Shown here: piece by piece, positions 46,678-55,675 of the stretch
Numbering within the stretch: the stretch's first letter is position 1
Layout: each line of letters begins with the position of its first letter
Source of the DNA: Massilia violaceinigra
GTDB lineage: Bacteria > Pseudomonadota > Gammaproteobacteria > Burkholderiales > Burkholderiaceae_D
Reading direction: 5' to 3'
NCBI RefSeq assembly: GCF_002752675.1
Contig: NZ_CP024608.1
Coordinates: 992,001 to 1,056,000 of the forward strand
DNA: 64,000 bases
Program-made: the position numbers and the translations under genes
The notes under the pieces: generated by a model
Database searches by the model: none
The model's input: only the letters and a program-made list of their open reading frames with translations
Told to the model about the DNA's origin: nothing

Positions 46678-47772
46678 ATGTGGAAAAATACTGAAGTAGC
46701 ACGCCGCCTTGGCTTGGCCGCGCCGATCATCCAAGGGCCGTTCGGCGGCGGAATTTCGTCGGTCGACCTGGTCGCTGCCGTTTGCGAAAGCGGCGGCCTT
46801 GGTTCATTCGGCGTTCATCATCTTGATGCGAGCGGCATCCTCGATGTCGCAAGCCGGATTCGGGCACGCACATCGGGTCCGTTCGCATTGAATCTATGGA
46901 TCCCGCTGGACGACGCCGACGAGCCGCGGATTGATGATGCGGCATTCGCGCGCAATACGGCATTGTTGCAGCCGTACTTCACGGAACTCGGGCTGCCAAT
47001 ACCGCAACGGCCGGAGCGATTCGCTCCGCCTTACGCCGAGCAGATCGAGGCAGTGCTTGAAGTGCGTCCGGCGGTGTTGAGCTTTGTGTTCGGGATTCCG
47101 TCGCACAGTGTGCTCGAGCGCTGCCGCGAACTTGGCATCGTGACACTTGGCGCCGCGACCACGGTCGACGAGGCGATTGCGCTGGAACAAGCCGGCGTCG
47201 ACATGATCGTCGCCACCGGTTTCGAGGCGGGCGGGCACCGCGTGTCCTTTCTGCGCGGCGCGGAAGAGTCGCTATCGGGAACCTTTTCGCTCATACCGCA
47301 GGTGGTCGATGCCGTTCGCATTCCGGTGATCGCCGCGGGCGGCATCGCAGACGCGCGCGGTATCGCAGCCGCGCTGGCGCTGGGTGCCCAGGGCGTGCAG
47401 ATCGGCACGGCGTTTCTCGCATGTGAAGAATCGAATGCCGACGCCATCCATCGCAAGATGCTTTTCAGCCCGGACGCGCGCTACACGGGATTGACGCGGG
47501 TGTTCAGCGGCAGGCTGGCGCGTGGCATCCGCAACCGGCTGATGAACGAATTGCAGCCGCACGCCGCGCGGATACCGCAATACCCGGTACAGAACTGGTT
47601 CACCGGAATAATGAAAAAAGCCGCCGGTGCCCAGGAGCGATCCGACCTGATGTCGCTATGGTGCGGACAGTCGGCCCCACTGCTCACGCATCGCGATGCA
47701 CGCTCGCTGATGGCGGCCCTGGTGGAGGAAACGTCAGTGATCAGCAGGCGAATAGGGGGCGATTCTTCCTGA
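46678..47772 (+). CDS. Nitronate monooxygenase family flavoprotein
   Basis: 364 aa FMN-dependent TIM-barrel enzyme of the NPD/NMO family. PIIQGPFGGGIS at the N-terminus, ATGFEAGGHR for the phosphate and catalytic His, PVIAAGGIADARG and ALGAQGVQIGTAFLACEES for FMN binding. Oxidises alkyl nitronates in characterised members; some relatives act on other substrates. It is 38 bases after the GST gene and probably in its operon. Confidence 0.9.
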   Translation: MWKNTEVARRLGLAAPIIQGPFGGGISSVDLVAAVCESGGLGSFGVHHLDASGILDVASRIRARTSGPFALNLWIPLDDADEPRIDDAAFARNTALLQPYFTELGLPIPQRPERFAPPYAEQIEAVLEVRPAVLSFVFGIPSHSVLERCRELGIVTLGAATTVDEAIALEQAGVDMIVATGFEAGGHRVSFLRGAEESLSGTFSLIPQVVDAVRIPVIAAGGIADARGIAAALALGAQGVQIGTAFLACEESNADAIHRKMLFSPDARYTGLTRVFSGRLARGIRNRLMNELQPHAARIPQYPVQNWFTGIMKKAAGAQERSDLMSLWCGQSAPLLTHRDARSLMAALVEETSVISRRIGGDSS

Positions 47773-47789
47773 ACGCGGACATGTGCTTT

Positions 47790-47816
47790 CTTATTACTAC
47801 ACAAGTGTATAATAAG
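47790..47816 (+). promoter_or_regulatory. Palindromic operator overlapping the TetR-operon promoter
   Basis: CTTATTA-C-TACAC and GTGTA-TAATAAG are 12-base arms that match perfectly apart from one extra C in the left arm, around a central AA. The right arm contains TATAAT (47808-47813), so a bound TetR dimer would block the promoter. The likely transcript start is within a base of the ATG at 47821 and no ribosome site is seen, so the message may be leaderless. Confidence 0.65.
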
Positions 47817-47820
47817 TCGC

Positions 47821-48468
47821 ATGAACCGTCCTTCCCAAAAAATCGATGCCCAGCTGATTGCCTCCGGCATGGTCTTGCTGCCCCAGACCGGCTGTGCCGG
47901 CCTGTCGGTGCGCAAACTCGTCGAACATGCCGGGGTCAACCTCGGAATGTTCCACTACCACTTCAAGAACAAGGATAATTTCCTTCGCGTGCTGCTGCAG
48001 CACATGTACGAGGAAATGTTCGCCGCCCTCACGCTCCGGGCGCAAGCGTCGCGCAGCGGTGCGCAGAATCTCGATGGCGCCCTGCGCGTGCTGGCCGGCT
48101 TCGCCTGCAAGCACCGCCACCTGCTGCTGATGCTCCTGTCGGAAGCGAGCCGCGGCGAGGCGCTACCGGTGTCGTTCCTGCGCGAGAACCTGCCGCGCCA
48201 CATCACGGTGCTGGCCCAGCTGCTGCGCCAGGGCCAGGCCGAGGGTGACATCATCGACGCCCCGGCCATGCAGCTGCTGCCGTTCATGCTCGGTGCCATC
48301 GCCGGCCCCGTGCTTGCCGGTGGCGCGCTCGAACGCCTGCCCGCCGCGCCGCCCGAACTGGCGGCGCTGGCGCAGCAGGCGCTGTTGTCGGAACCGGCCA
48401 TCGCCCTGCGCATCGACCTGGCCATGCGCGCCATTCTCATCGCTTCCACGGAGCCTGCGCCGCCATGA
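47821..48468 (+). CDS. TetR-family transcriptional regulator
   Basis: 215 aa. N-terminal helix-turn-helix with LSVRKLVEHAGVNLGMFHYH and the conserved FKNKDNF, then a helical ligand domain. It begins 4 bases after an operator-like palindrome and its stop overlaps the adaptor gene start by 4 bases, so it probably represses its own export operon and is relieved by a small molecule. Confidence 0.93.
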   Translation: MNRPSQKIDAQLIASGMVLLPQTGCAGLSVRKLVEHAGVNLGMFHYHFKNKDNFLRVLLQHMYEEMFAALTLRAQASRSGAQNLDGALRVLAGFACKHRHLLLMLLSEASRGEALPVSFLRENLPRHITVLAQLLRQGQAEGDIIDAPAMQLLPFMLGAIAGPVLAGGALERLPAAPPELAALAQQALLSEPAIALRIDLAMRAILIASTEPAPP

Positions 48469-49433
48469 ACCTGTCCCAGCTCGCGCGCGTCTGCGCCGCG
48501 GCCTTGCCGCTTACCCTGTGCGTGGCCTGCGGGCCGGCGCGCGACGATGCCTTTCCCGGCTACGCCGAAGGCGACTACGTGCGCCTGTCGGCCCCCTTGG
48601 CTGGCACATTGACCGCGGTGCACCTGCGCCGTGGCGATCAGGTCAAGGCCGGCGCGCCCGCCTACGTGCTGGAACAGGCCAGCGAAACAGCGGCGCGCCA
48701 GGAAGCGCAAAGCCGGGTAGGCCGGGCCGAGGCCCTGCTGGCCGACTTGCGCAAGGGCGCGCGCAGCGATGAAGTGGCGGCCCTGGTCGCCGCGCTGCGC
48801 GAGGCCGAAGCGGCGCTGGCGCTGTCGCAGGCGAACCTGGAACGCGAACGCAAGCTGGTGGCCGACAAATTCATCTCGCGCGCCCGGCTCGACCAGTCGA
48901 CAGCGGCGCTGGCGGCCGACAGCGCCCGGGTGGAACAGGCGCGCGCGCGCCTGCGCAGCGCCGGTACCAGCGCCAGGAGCGACCAGGTCGCGGCCGCCGA
49001 AAAGGAAGTCGAGGCCGCGCGCGCCCAGCTGGCGCAGGCACAGTGGAAGGTCGACCAGAAAGCCCAGGCCACGCCGGTGGGCGGCATGGTCAGCGATGTG
49101 GCCTACCGCGCCGGCGAATGGGTGCCGGCCGGCGCGGCCATCGTTACCGTGCTGCCGCCCGCGAACATCAAGGCGCGCTTCTTCATTCCCGAAACGGAGC
49201 TGGGCAAGATCCGGATAGGGCAGGGCGCCGTCATCGCCTGCGACGGCTGCGCGCAGCCGGTGAAGGCGCGCATCACCTTCATTTCGCCCGAGGCGGAGTT
49301 CACCTCGCCGCTCATCTACAGCAAGGAAAACCGCGCCTCGCTGGTGTTCATGGTGGAAGCGACGCCCGAGCCGGGACAGGCAGTGCTGCATCCCGGCCAG
49401 CCGCTGACGGTGCGCACGGAGCCGCGGTCGTGA
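48465..49433 (+). CDS. HlyD/YbhG-type periplasmic adaptor protein
   Basis: 322 aa membrane fusion protein linking an inner membrane ABC exporter to an outer membrane channel. N-terminal export signal ending LCVACGP, a near match to a lipobox; lipoyl-like segment RLSAPLAGTLTAVHLRRGDQV; a long alpha-hairpin (about 60-190) rich in Ala/Glu/Arg; a second lipoyl half and beta-barrel (FFIPETELGKIRIGQ). Overlaps the ABC ATPase start by 4 bases (GTGA). Confidence 0.92.
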   Translation: MNLSQLARVCAAALPLTLCVACGPARDDAFPGYAEGDYVRLSAPLAGTLTAVHLRRGDQVKAGAPAYVLEQASETAARQEAQSRVGRAEALLADLRKGARSDEVAALVAALREAEAALALSQANLERERKLVADKFISRARLDQSTAALAADSARVEQARARLRSAGTSARSDQVAAAEKEVEAARAQLAQAQWKVDQKAQATPVGGMVSDVAYRAGEWVPAGAAIVTVLPPANIKARFFIPETELGKIRIGQGAVIACDGCAQPVKARITFISPEAEFTSPLIYSKENRASLVFMVEATPEPGQAVLHPGQPLTVRTEPRS

Positions 49434-50380
49434 TCTCATCCGTGATCTCGCCGCCCATCGTCATCGACGTGCAGGGCCTGACCAAATCGTATGGCGGGCG
49501 CATGGTGGTCGACCATGTGGATATCCGCGTCGAGCGTGGGCGCATCTATGGCTTCCTGGGCCCGAACGGCAGCGGCAAGACCACCACCATCCGCATGCTG
49601 TGCGGCCTGCTCACTCCCGACGAAGGCCAGGGCCGCTGCCTCGGCTACGACATCCGCACCGAGGCGCGCGAGATCAAGAAGCAGGTCGGCTACATGACGC
49701 AAAAATTCGGCCTTTACGACGACTTGAGCATCGAAGAAAACCTCGACTTCGTCGCCCGCGTCTACCAGGTCGCCGGACGCCGCGAGCGCATCGCCGACAC
49801 GCTCGACCGGCTTGGCCTGGCCAGCCGCCGCGCGCAGCCGGCCGGCTCGCTCTCGGGCGGATGGAAGCAGCGGCTGGCGCTGGCGGCCTGCCTGATCCAC
49901 GATCCGCAACTGCTGCTGCTCGACGAACCGACGGCCGGCGTCGACCCGTCCGCGCGGCGCGAATTCTGGGACCAGATCCACGACCTGGCCGCCGCCGGCA
50001 TGACGGTGCTGGTCTCGACCCACTACATGGACGAGGCGGAGCGCTGCCACCAGCTGGCCTACATCGCCTACGGCAAGCTGCTCGCGCGCGGCAGCGTGGC
50101 CGAAGTGATCGCCGGCGCCGGGCTGCACACCTGGTCGCTCTCCGGGCCGGACCTGCAGCGCGCCGCCCACAGCCTGCGTGGCGCGCCGGGCATCCGCACC
50201 GTCGCGCCGTTCGGCATGGCCCTGCATGTGAGCGCCAACTCCGCCGACGCGTTCGCGCAGGCGCTGGCGCAGCCGGCCCTGGCAGCGCTCACGGCCACGC
50301 CGATCGAGACCAGCCTGGAAGACGTCTTCATCGCGCTGATGCAGGACGCGCAGGATAACTTTGGCGGAGCGGCGTCATGA
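49430..50380 (+). CDS. ABC transporter ATP-binding protein
   Basis: 316 aa from GTG at 49430. Walker A GPNGSGKTT, Q loop MTQKFGLYDDLSIEEN, signature LSGGWKQRL with Trp in place of the usual Gln/Met, Walker B LLLLDEPTAGVDP, and switch His in STHYMDEAERC. The C-terminal extension resembles drug-export ATPases (YbhF half-type). It overlaps both neighbours by 4 bases. Only one ATPase domain is present, unlike the double YbhF. Confidence 0.94.
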   Translation: MISSVISPPIVIDVQGLTKSYGGRMVVDHVDIRVERGRIYGFLGPNGSGKTTTIRMLCGLLTPDEGQGRCLGYDIRTEAREIKKQVGYMTQKFGLYDDLSIEENLDFVARVYQVAGRRERIADTLDRLGLASRRAQPAGSLSGGWKQRLALAACLIHDPQLLLLDEPTAGVDPSARREFWDQIHDLAAAGMTVLVSTHYMDEAERCHQLAYIAYGKLLARGSVAEVIAGAGLHTWSLSGPDLQRAAHSLRGAPGIRTVAPFGMALHVSANSADAFAQALAQPALAALTATPIETSLEDVFIALMQDAQDNFGGAAS

Positions 50381-51501
50381 ACTGGCGGCGCATGCTGGCG
50401 GTGCTGCTCAAGGAACTGCGCCAGGTGGGGCGCGACCGCCTCACTTTCGGCATGATGGTCGGCATCCCGATCATGCAGCTGATCCTGTTCGGCTTTGCCA
50501 TCAACGGCGACGTGCGGCACTTGCCGTTGGCCGTGGCCGACCTTGACCGCAGCGTTTTCTCGCGGCGCCTGGTCGCTGCGCTGGAGACGTCGCAGTACTT
50601 TCGCACCGTACGCCACGTCAAAGGCCCGGCCGAAGGCGATGCGCTGCTGGCGCGCGGCGAGGTGCAGTTCGTGCTGGTGGTGCCGGGCGACTTTTCGCGC
50701 AAGCTGGTGCGCGGCGAGCGGCCGGCGATCCTGCTGGCGGCCGACGCCACCGATCCGGCGGCCACCGGCAATGCGCTGGCGTCGGTCAACGCGATCGCGG
50801 CGCGCGCCATCGGCTCGGAGCTGCGAGGGCCGCTGGCGCGGCTGCGTCCGGGCGAGGCGCCGTACGAAATCCGCAGCCAGCGCCGCTACAACCCCGAGGG
50901 GCTGACCCGCTACAACATCGTGCCCGGGCTGATGGGCGTGATCCTGACCATGACGATGGTGATGATGACGGCGCTGGCCATGACGCGTGAGCGCGAACGC
51001 GGCACCATGGAAAACCTGCTGGCCACGCCGGTCTCCCCGCTCGAAGTCATGATCGGGAAAATCGTGCCGTATATTTTGATCGGTTACATCCAGGTGGGCG
51101 TGATTTTACTGGCATCAATGCTGGTGTTCGATGTGCCGATGGTGGGCAGTTTGCTGCTGTTATCGAGCGCGCTGGTGCTGTTCATCGCCGCCAACCTGGC
51201 GATCGGCTTCACGTTCTCGACCATCGCCCGCAACCAGATGCAGGCCATGCAGCTGACCTTCTTTTTCTTCCTGCCGTCGATGCTGCTGACCGGTTTCATG
51301 TTCCCGTTTCGGGGCATGCCGGGATGGGCGCAGGCGATCGGGGAAGTGCTGCCGCTGACGCACTTCCTGCGCATCACGCGCGGCATCATGTTGAAGGGGA
51401 ACGGGCTGGCCGAAGTGCTGCCGCATGCATGGCCGATTGGGCTGGCGATGGGAGTGGCCGGCACGGTTGCCATGCTGCGGTACCGGCAGACCCTGGATTG
51501 A
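50377..51501 (+). CDS. ABC-2 type transporter permease
   Basis: 374 aa. One N-terminal helix (about 22-42), a large periplasmic domain, then five helices from about residue 175, with ERERGTMENLLATPVSPLEV, the ABC-2 cytoplasmic loop. It resembles YbhS/YbhR. Only one permease gene is present, so a homodimer is expected. Probable role: export of drugs or other hydrophobic compounds; substrate unknown. Confidence 0.93.
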   Translation: MNWRRMLAVLLKELRQVGRDRLTFGMMVGIPIMQLILFGFAINGDVRHLPLAVADLDRSVFSRRLVAALETSQYFRTVRHVKGPAEGDALLARGEVQFVLVVPGDFSRKLVRGERPAILLAADATDPAATGNALASVNAIAARAIGSELRGPLARLRPGEAPYEIRSQRRYNPEGLTRYNIVPGLMGVILTMTMVMMTALAMTRERERGTMENLLATPVSPLEVMIGKIVPYILIGYIQVGVILLASMLVFDVPMVGSLLLLSSALVLFIAANLAIGFTFSTIARNQMQAMQLTFFFFLPSMLLTGFMFPFRGMPGWAQAIGEVLPLTHFLRITRGIMLKGNGLAEVLPHAWPIGLAMGVAGTVAMLRYRQTLD

Positions 51502-51522
51502 AGCGGCTGGCGGTTTGACGAC

Positions 51523-53184
51523 TTAGTCAGCGCTTGCGCGCTTCTTGCGGCGGCGGCGGATCAGCGCCCCCAGGCCGATCACGCCAGCGAATGCGATGCC
51601 GGCAATCGGCAGCGGCACGAGGCTCGACTTTTTCGGCGGCGGCGTATTGGCGTCGCGCAGCGCTTCGGGAAACGGGCGCGGTCCGACCGGAACGATTTTC
51701 CAGTCGGCCTGGTTGGGCGGCGTGCGCTTCATGAATTCGCTGAACGAAAACACCGGGTTCGATCCCATCACACGGCTCGACGGCACTTGCGGAATGCGCA
51801 CCAGCACCAGCGCCTCGATGTCGTGCTGCAGCTGCTTTTCGTACGCCGTCAGCTTGCGCGCCTTGCCCTTGGTGGCGCCCACCAGTTGCAGCAAGTCGTT
51901 GCCGGCCGCCTCGAACGCCACCGCCGGATACAGGCGCACCTGTTCTTCGGTCAGGTAATCGTAGATCTTGCGCCCGCTGGCCAGGCTCATGTCCTTGGCC
52001 GACAGGTAAGCGTACGCGCCCAGCGCCTTGATATTGCTGGTCGGTCCGCGCTGCGGGATGTTCCAGCCCAGGCCCTTGAACACGTCCAAGCTGATGCCGG
52101 CGCAGTTGGCCTTCGCATGCTGGTAGGTGAAGTCGTGGCGGTAGAAGTGGTTGAATACGCGCTGCACGCCGCCCTGATAGGCGGCCGCGGTGCGCGCGTT
52201 GCTCAACACCGCCACCAGCATGTACGACGGACGGTAATACTGCTGGCCGCTGTTGAGGTCCATCAGGTAGTTATCCATCGGGACGGGCGCGGCGATGATG
52301 CCTTTTTCGCTGACCGAATCGAGGTTGTAGAAGTTATTGACGATCCAGTCCGACCATTCGCCTTCGCGGCCAAGGTGGCCGGTGGCGACGGCGAAGTGGC
52401 CGCCGTAGGCTTCATCGTCGTCGCCCTGGGCGCCGTTGAGCATCATGCCGAGGACCGGTTTTTCCTGCCACTGGCGGGCCTGGCCCGGTTTGCGTTCCCA
52501 CAGCAGGCGGGTCGAGAACGGGCTCGATGCGCCGCCGCCTTCCGCGCGCACATAGGTGGCGAAGGTTTCATCCTTGCCCAGCGGCTGCGGGCGCATCGTG
52601 GACTGGTCGATTGTGAAGTCCTTCGGCCAGACAGTGCGCGCCACGAACGACGACGTGCCGTCTGCTTCGCTATAGGTGCCGCGCATGCGCACTTCGCGCT
52701 TGGCGAAGAAGGCGGTGGTCTTGGGGTCCCAATACGACAGATTGCTGGCGATCTTGGGCGCCAGCGCCAGGTCGGTGACGGCATCGTCGGCGGTGCGCAC
52801 GTGGGCGCCGTCGGGCAGGATGTGGGCGTCATCGAGAATGTGCGGAGCGCCCAGCCACACCAGGCCCGGAAGGGCCAGCTGGTCCTTGGTGCCGTCCGGC
52901 GCCCATTCCTTGGTGCCGCGTACGATATCGCCGCCGCGCTTGAAGCTCGATACCGGCTGCGATGCCAGCGGCACCGCCAGCACTTCGTTCTTGAAATACC
53001 ATAAGCCCTGCTTGATCGTGACGCAGTCCGGGCAATTGCCATTGCTGAGCCGGAACTGCATGGCCGGCAACAGCCCGAGTCGTTCTCCGGCGAGGGCGCT
53101 TTTCAGCCCTGCCGGTTCGGTGGCCTGCGCGCCGGATGACATCAGCAGCGCGCCGGCACCGAGTAAAGAACGGGTTTTCAACAT
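51523..53184 (-). CDS. Secreted, C-terminally anchored protein with possible Cys/His hydrolase domain
   Basis: 553 aa, family not recognised. Signal peptide to about residue 21; CPDC at 51-54 could be a redox pair or metal site. The segment GGHFAVATG (His263) followed 100 residues later by QHAKANCAGIS (Cys361) resembles the His-before-Cys order of permuted NlpC/P60-like peptidases, but this is a weak pattern. The C-terminus is LVPLPIAGIAFAGVIGLGA then RRRRKKR, a single helix with a basic stop-transfer tail, as in C-terminal sorting or tail-anchor signals. It is convergent with the ABC permease gene. Confidence 0.7.
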   Translation of the reverse strand: MLKTRSLLGAGALLMSSGAQATEPAGLKSALAGERLGLLPAMQFRLSNGNCPDCVTIKQGLWYFKNEVLAVPLASQPVSSFKRGGDIVRGTKEWAPDGTKDQLALPGLVWLGAPHILDDAHILPDGAHVRTADDAVTDLALAPKIASNLSYWDPKTTAFFAKREVRMRGTYSEADGTSSFVARTVWPKDFTIDQSTMRPQPLGKDETFATYVRAEGGGASSPFSTRLLWERKPGQARQWQEKPVLGMMLNGAQGDDDEAYGGHFAVATGHLGREGEWSDWIVNNFYNLDSVSEKGIIAAPVPMDNYLMDLNSGQQYYRPSYMLVAVLSNARTAAAYQGGVQRVFNHFYRHDFTYQHAKANCAGISLDVFKGLGWNIPQRGPTSNIKALGAYAYLSAKDMSLASGRKIYDYLTEEQVRLYPAVAFEAAGNDLLQLVGATKGKARKLTAYEKQLQHDIEALVLVRIPQVPSSRVMGSNPVFSFSEFMKRTPPNQADWKIVPVGPRPFPEALRDANTPPPKKSSLVPLPIAGIAFAGVIGLGALIRRRRKKRASAD

Positions 53185-53322
53185 AAGTTGTCCTTGAGCG
53201 TTAATGGATAAAATCGCAAGCTTGCAAATCTACACTGGTTGCGTGACAACACCATGATTTTAACTGCTACAAGGCAAGAAAAAGGTTAGGGAAGATACAC
53301 TTTCGGGTCTTTTGTTGTGGCC

Positions 53323-53523
53323 ATGGAAATAAGTAGTCCGCTTGTATTTCATTGTCGGCAACACAAGCATGCGGTGAGCGCCAGCGCCGGCCGCATGGCG
53401 GCGCTGCTGCCCGGCTACCACCTGCCCGATATCGATGTGTTGGCGGTGTACCCAAGCCGGCGTCACATGATCGACTTCCTGGCGGCCGAACTGAGAGCAA
53501 TGGCGCCATGGGACAAAAACTGA
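53323..53523 (+). CDS. Small hypothetical protein
   Basis: 66 aa from ATG at 53323 (a GTG at 53317 is also possible). The second half has the strong third-position G/C bias of the local genes, which supports coding, but there is no recognised domain, signal peptide or clear ribosome site. It lies 38 bases before the MOSC gene. Confidence 0.35.
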   Translation: MEISSPLVFHCRQHKHAVSASAGRMAALLPGYHLPDIDVLAVYPSRRHMIDFLAAELRAMAPWDKN

Positions 53524-53561
53524 GATAGACTTGGCTATTTCTTAACTACAGCGCAAACCCG

Positions 53562-54413
53562 ATGGCGATCCTGTCCGAACTGATTCTGTACCCGATCAAA
53601 TCCTGCGCCGGCATCTCGGTGCGCGAAGCCACGCTGACCCGTTCCGGCCTGTCGGTCGACGCGGTGTACGACCGCGAATGGATGCTCATCGACGAGAACG
53701 GGCAGTTCCTCACGCAGCGCGAGCATCCGCGCATGGCGCTGATCACGCCACGCCTGTTGTCGGACACGCTGGAGTTGCGCGCGCCGGGCATGCTGCGCCT
53801 CGAAATACCGCTCGGCCTGCCCGACCCGGACCACGAAATCACACGCGACGTGACGGTCTGGGAAGATACCGTGCTGGCCTACGACTGCGACGACACCACC
53901 GCCACCTGGTTTTCGAAAGCGATCGGCACCCCGTGCCGGCTGGTGCGCTTCCACGCCACCGCCACCCGTTATTCCAGCACCAAGTGGACCGGCGGGCTGG
54001 CCGAGCCGACCCTGTTCTCGGACGGCTATCCGGTGCTGCTGGTGGGCCAGGCCTCGCTCGACGACCTGAATCAGAAAATGCAGGCGGCCGGGCGCGCGGC
54101 CCTGCCCATGAACCGCTTTCGCCCGAATATCGTCATTGACGGCATCGACGCCTTCGAGGAGGACTACGCCGACCATTTCGCGCTGGGGGCGGCGCGCCTG
54201 AAGCCTGTCAAGCCCTGCTCGCGCTGCCCGATTCCGGCGGTCGACCAGGCCACCGGCGAGCCGGGGCCCGATCCGCTCGATATCCTGCGCACCTACCGCA
54301 GCAAGGCGGTCATGGACGATAAAATCTGCTTCGGTATGAATGCGATCGTAACTGACGGTGATGGCGAGCGCCTGCAAGTGGGCCAACCGGTGACAATGAC
54401 GCTGGCATTCTGA
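53562..54413 (+). CDS. MOSC domain protein (YcbX/mARC-like)
   Basis: 283 aa. N-terminal MOSC_N beta-barrel (LILYPIKSCAGISV) and a MOSC domain with MNRFRPNIVIDG and KPCSRCPIPAVDQATGE, where the conserved Cys binds the molybdenum cofactor in related enzymes. Such proteins take part in Moco-dependent reduction of N-hydroxylated compounds. It lacks the C-terminal ferredoxin domain of E. coli YcbX, so it would need a separate electron donor. Confidence 0.9.
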   Translation: MAILSELILYPIKSCAGISVREATLTRSGLSVDAVYDREWMLIDENGQFLTQREHPRMALITPRLLSDTLELRAPGMLRLEIPLGLPDPDHEITRDVTVWEDTVLAYDCDDTTATWFSKAIGTPCRLVRFHATATRYSSTKWTGGLAEPTLFSDGYPVLLVGQASLDDLNQKMQAAGRAALPMNRFRPNIVIDGIDAFEEDYADHFALGAARLKPVKPCSRCPIPAVDQATGEPGPDPLDILRTYRSKAVMDDKICFGMNAIVTDGDGERLQVGQPVTMTLAF

Positions 54414-54539
54414 GGCCGTGGCGGCACTGTTGGCGGCGATGCTAAATGCGATCCGGGTAAAATTTTTCGTTTTCAACGCGGACCGGATCGCGTAAGGTGG
54501 CACTATTGTCGAGGTCGACAGGAAAAAGGTGGGAACCGT

Positions 54540-55670
54540 ATGCATGATCCCGGCGCTTCGGCGCGCGATGTGGAAGCTGAAAACGAGTCCTTGCGCGCGC
54601 GCCTGGACTATCTGGTGGAGCAGGCCGAGCGCAATCACGAGATCATGTGCCGGCACCAGGCGTTCGACCTCGAGATCGTCGGTTCCGACAGCTTCCAGGC
54701 GCTGATCGGCACCATTTTCAGCAGCCTGCCGGCCATTGCCGGTCTCGATATCGTGACACTGAGCCTGGTCGACCAGGACGCCGACATCCGCACCGTGATG
54801 GACAAGCTGGGTGTGGACTTCAACGATTTCCCGCACATGATCTTTGTGGACTCGGTGGCGGCACTGGGCTTCGTGCCGTCGCGCAGCGAGGTGTTCACCG
54901 GGCCGCCCAAGCCGATGCTGGGGCCTTATCACCCGGCCGGTCACCAGCCGATGTTCCCGAACCAGCCGCCCGGCCTGCAGAGCATCGCGCTGGTGCCGCT
55001 GCTGCGCAACAAGCGCCTGATCGGCAGCCTGAATCTGGGCAGCCTGGATCCCACACGTTTTACGCCGGCCATGGCCACCGACTTCATCGAGCACATGGCG
55101 TCGATCATCGCGATCTGCCTCGAGAACGTGATCAGCAATGAGATGCTCAAGTATATCGGGCTGACCGATTCGCTGACCGGGGTGTACAACCGGCGTTACA
55201 TCGACCGCCGCCTGCTCGAGGAAATCGGCCGCGCGCGGCGCCAGGCGTACCGCATTTCGTGCCTGTACATCGACATCGACCATTTCAAGCTGGTCAACGA
55301 CAGCTCCGGGCACCAGGGCGGCGATGAAGTGCTGCGCGAGGTCGCTGCCCGCATCAAGGCCGAGCTACGGCTGTCGGACGCGCTGGGGCGTTTCGGCGGC
55401 GAGGAATTCGTGGTGCTGCTGATCGATGCGAATCTCGACAGCGCGACCCAGGTGGCGCAGCGCATCTTGCAGAGCATTGCCGGGACACCGTTCACGCTCT
55501 CAGGCGGGGAGCGGCTGACGGTGTCGGTGTCGATCGGGGTGGCCACGCTGGACGATTTCGAGCGCGATCACGCGATCGAAGGCGTGGCGCAGGCGCTGGT
55601 GGCGCATGCGGATACGGCGCTGTACAAGGCGAAAGAGGGTGGGCGCAATCGGGTGGTGTCGTTCGTTTAG
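54540..55670 (+). CDS. Diguanylate cyclase with DUF484/GAF-like sensor domain
   Basis: 376 aa. A short coiled coil (about 10-35) leads into a GAF-like domain (about 45-200), then a GGDEF domain. The active site is GGEEF, and the inhibitory I-site RLSD stands five residues before it, so the enzyme should make cyclic di-GMP and be feedback-inhibited. DIDHFKLVND binds metal. No membrane helix, so a cytosolic signal is likely. Cyclic di-GMP commonly controls pili and biofilm. Confidence 0.93.
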   Translation: MHDPGASARDVEAENESLRARLDYLVEQAERNHEIMCRHQAFDLEIVGSDSFQALIGTIFSSLPAIAGLDIVTLSLVDQDADIRTVMDKLGVDFNDFPHMIFVDSVAALGFVPSRSEVFTGPPKPMLGPYHPAGHQPMFPNQPPGLQSIALVPLLRNKRLIGSLNLGSLDPTRFTPAMATDFIEHMASIIAICLENVISNEMLKYIGLTDSLTGVYNRRYIDRRLLEEIGRARRQAYRISCLYIDIDHFKLVNDSSGHQGGDEVLREVAARIKAELRLSDALGRFGGEEFVVLLIDANLDSATQVAQRILQSIAGTPFTLSGGERLTVSVSIGVATLDDFERDHAIEGVAQALVAHADTALYKAKEGGRNRVVSFV

Positions 55671-55675
55671 CCGCC

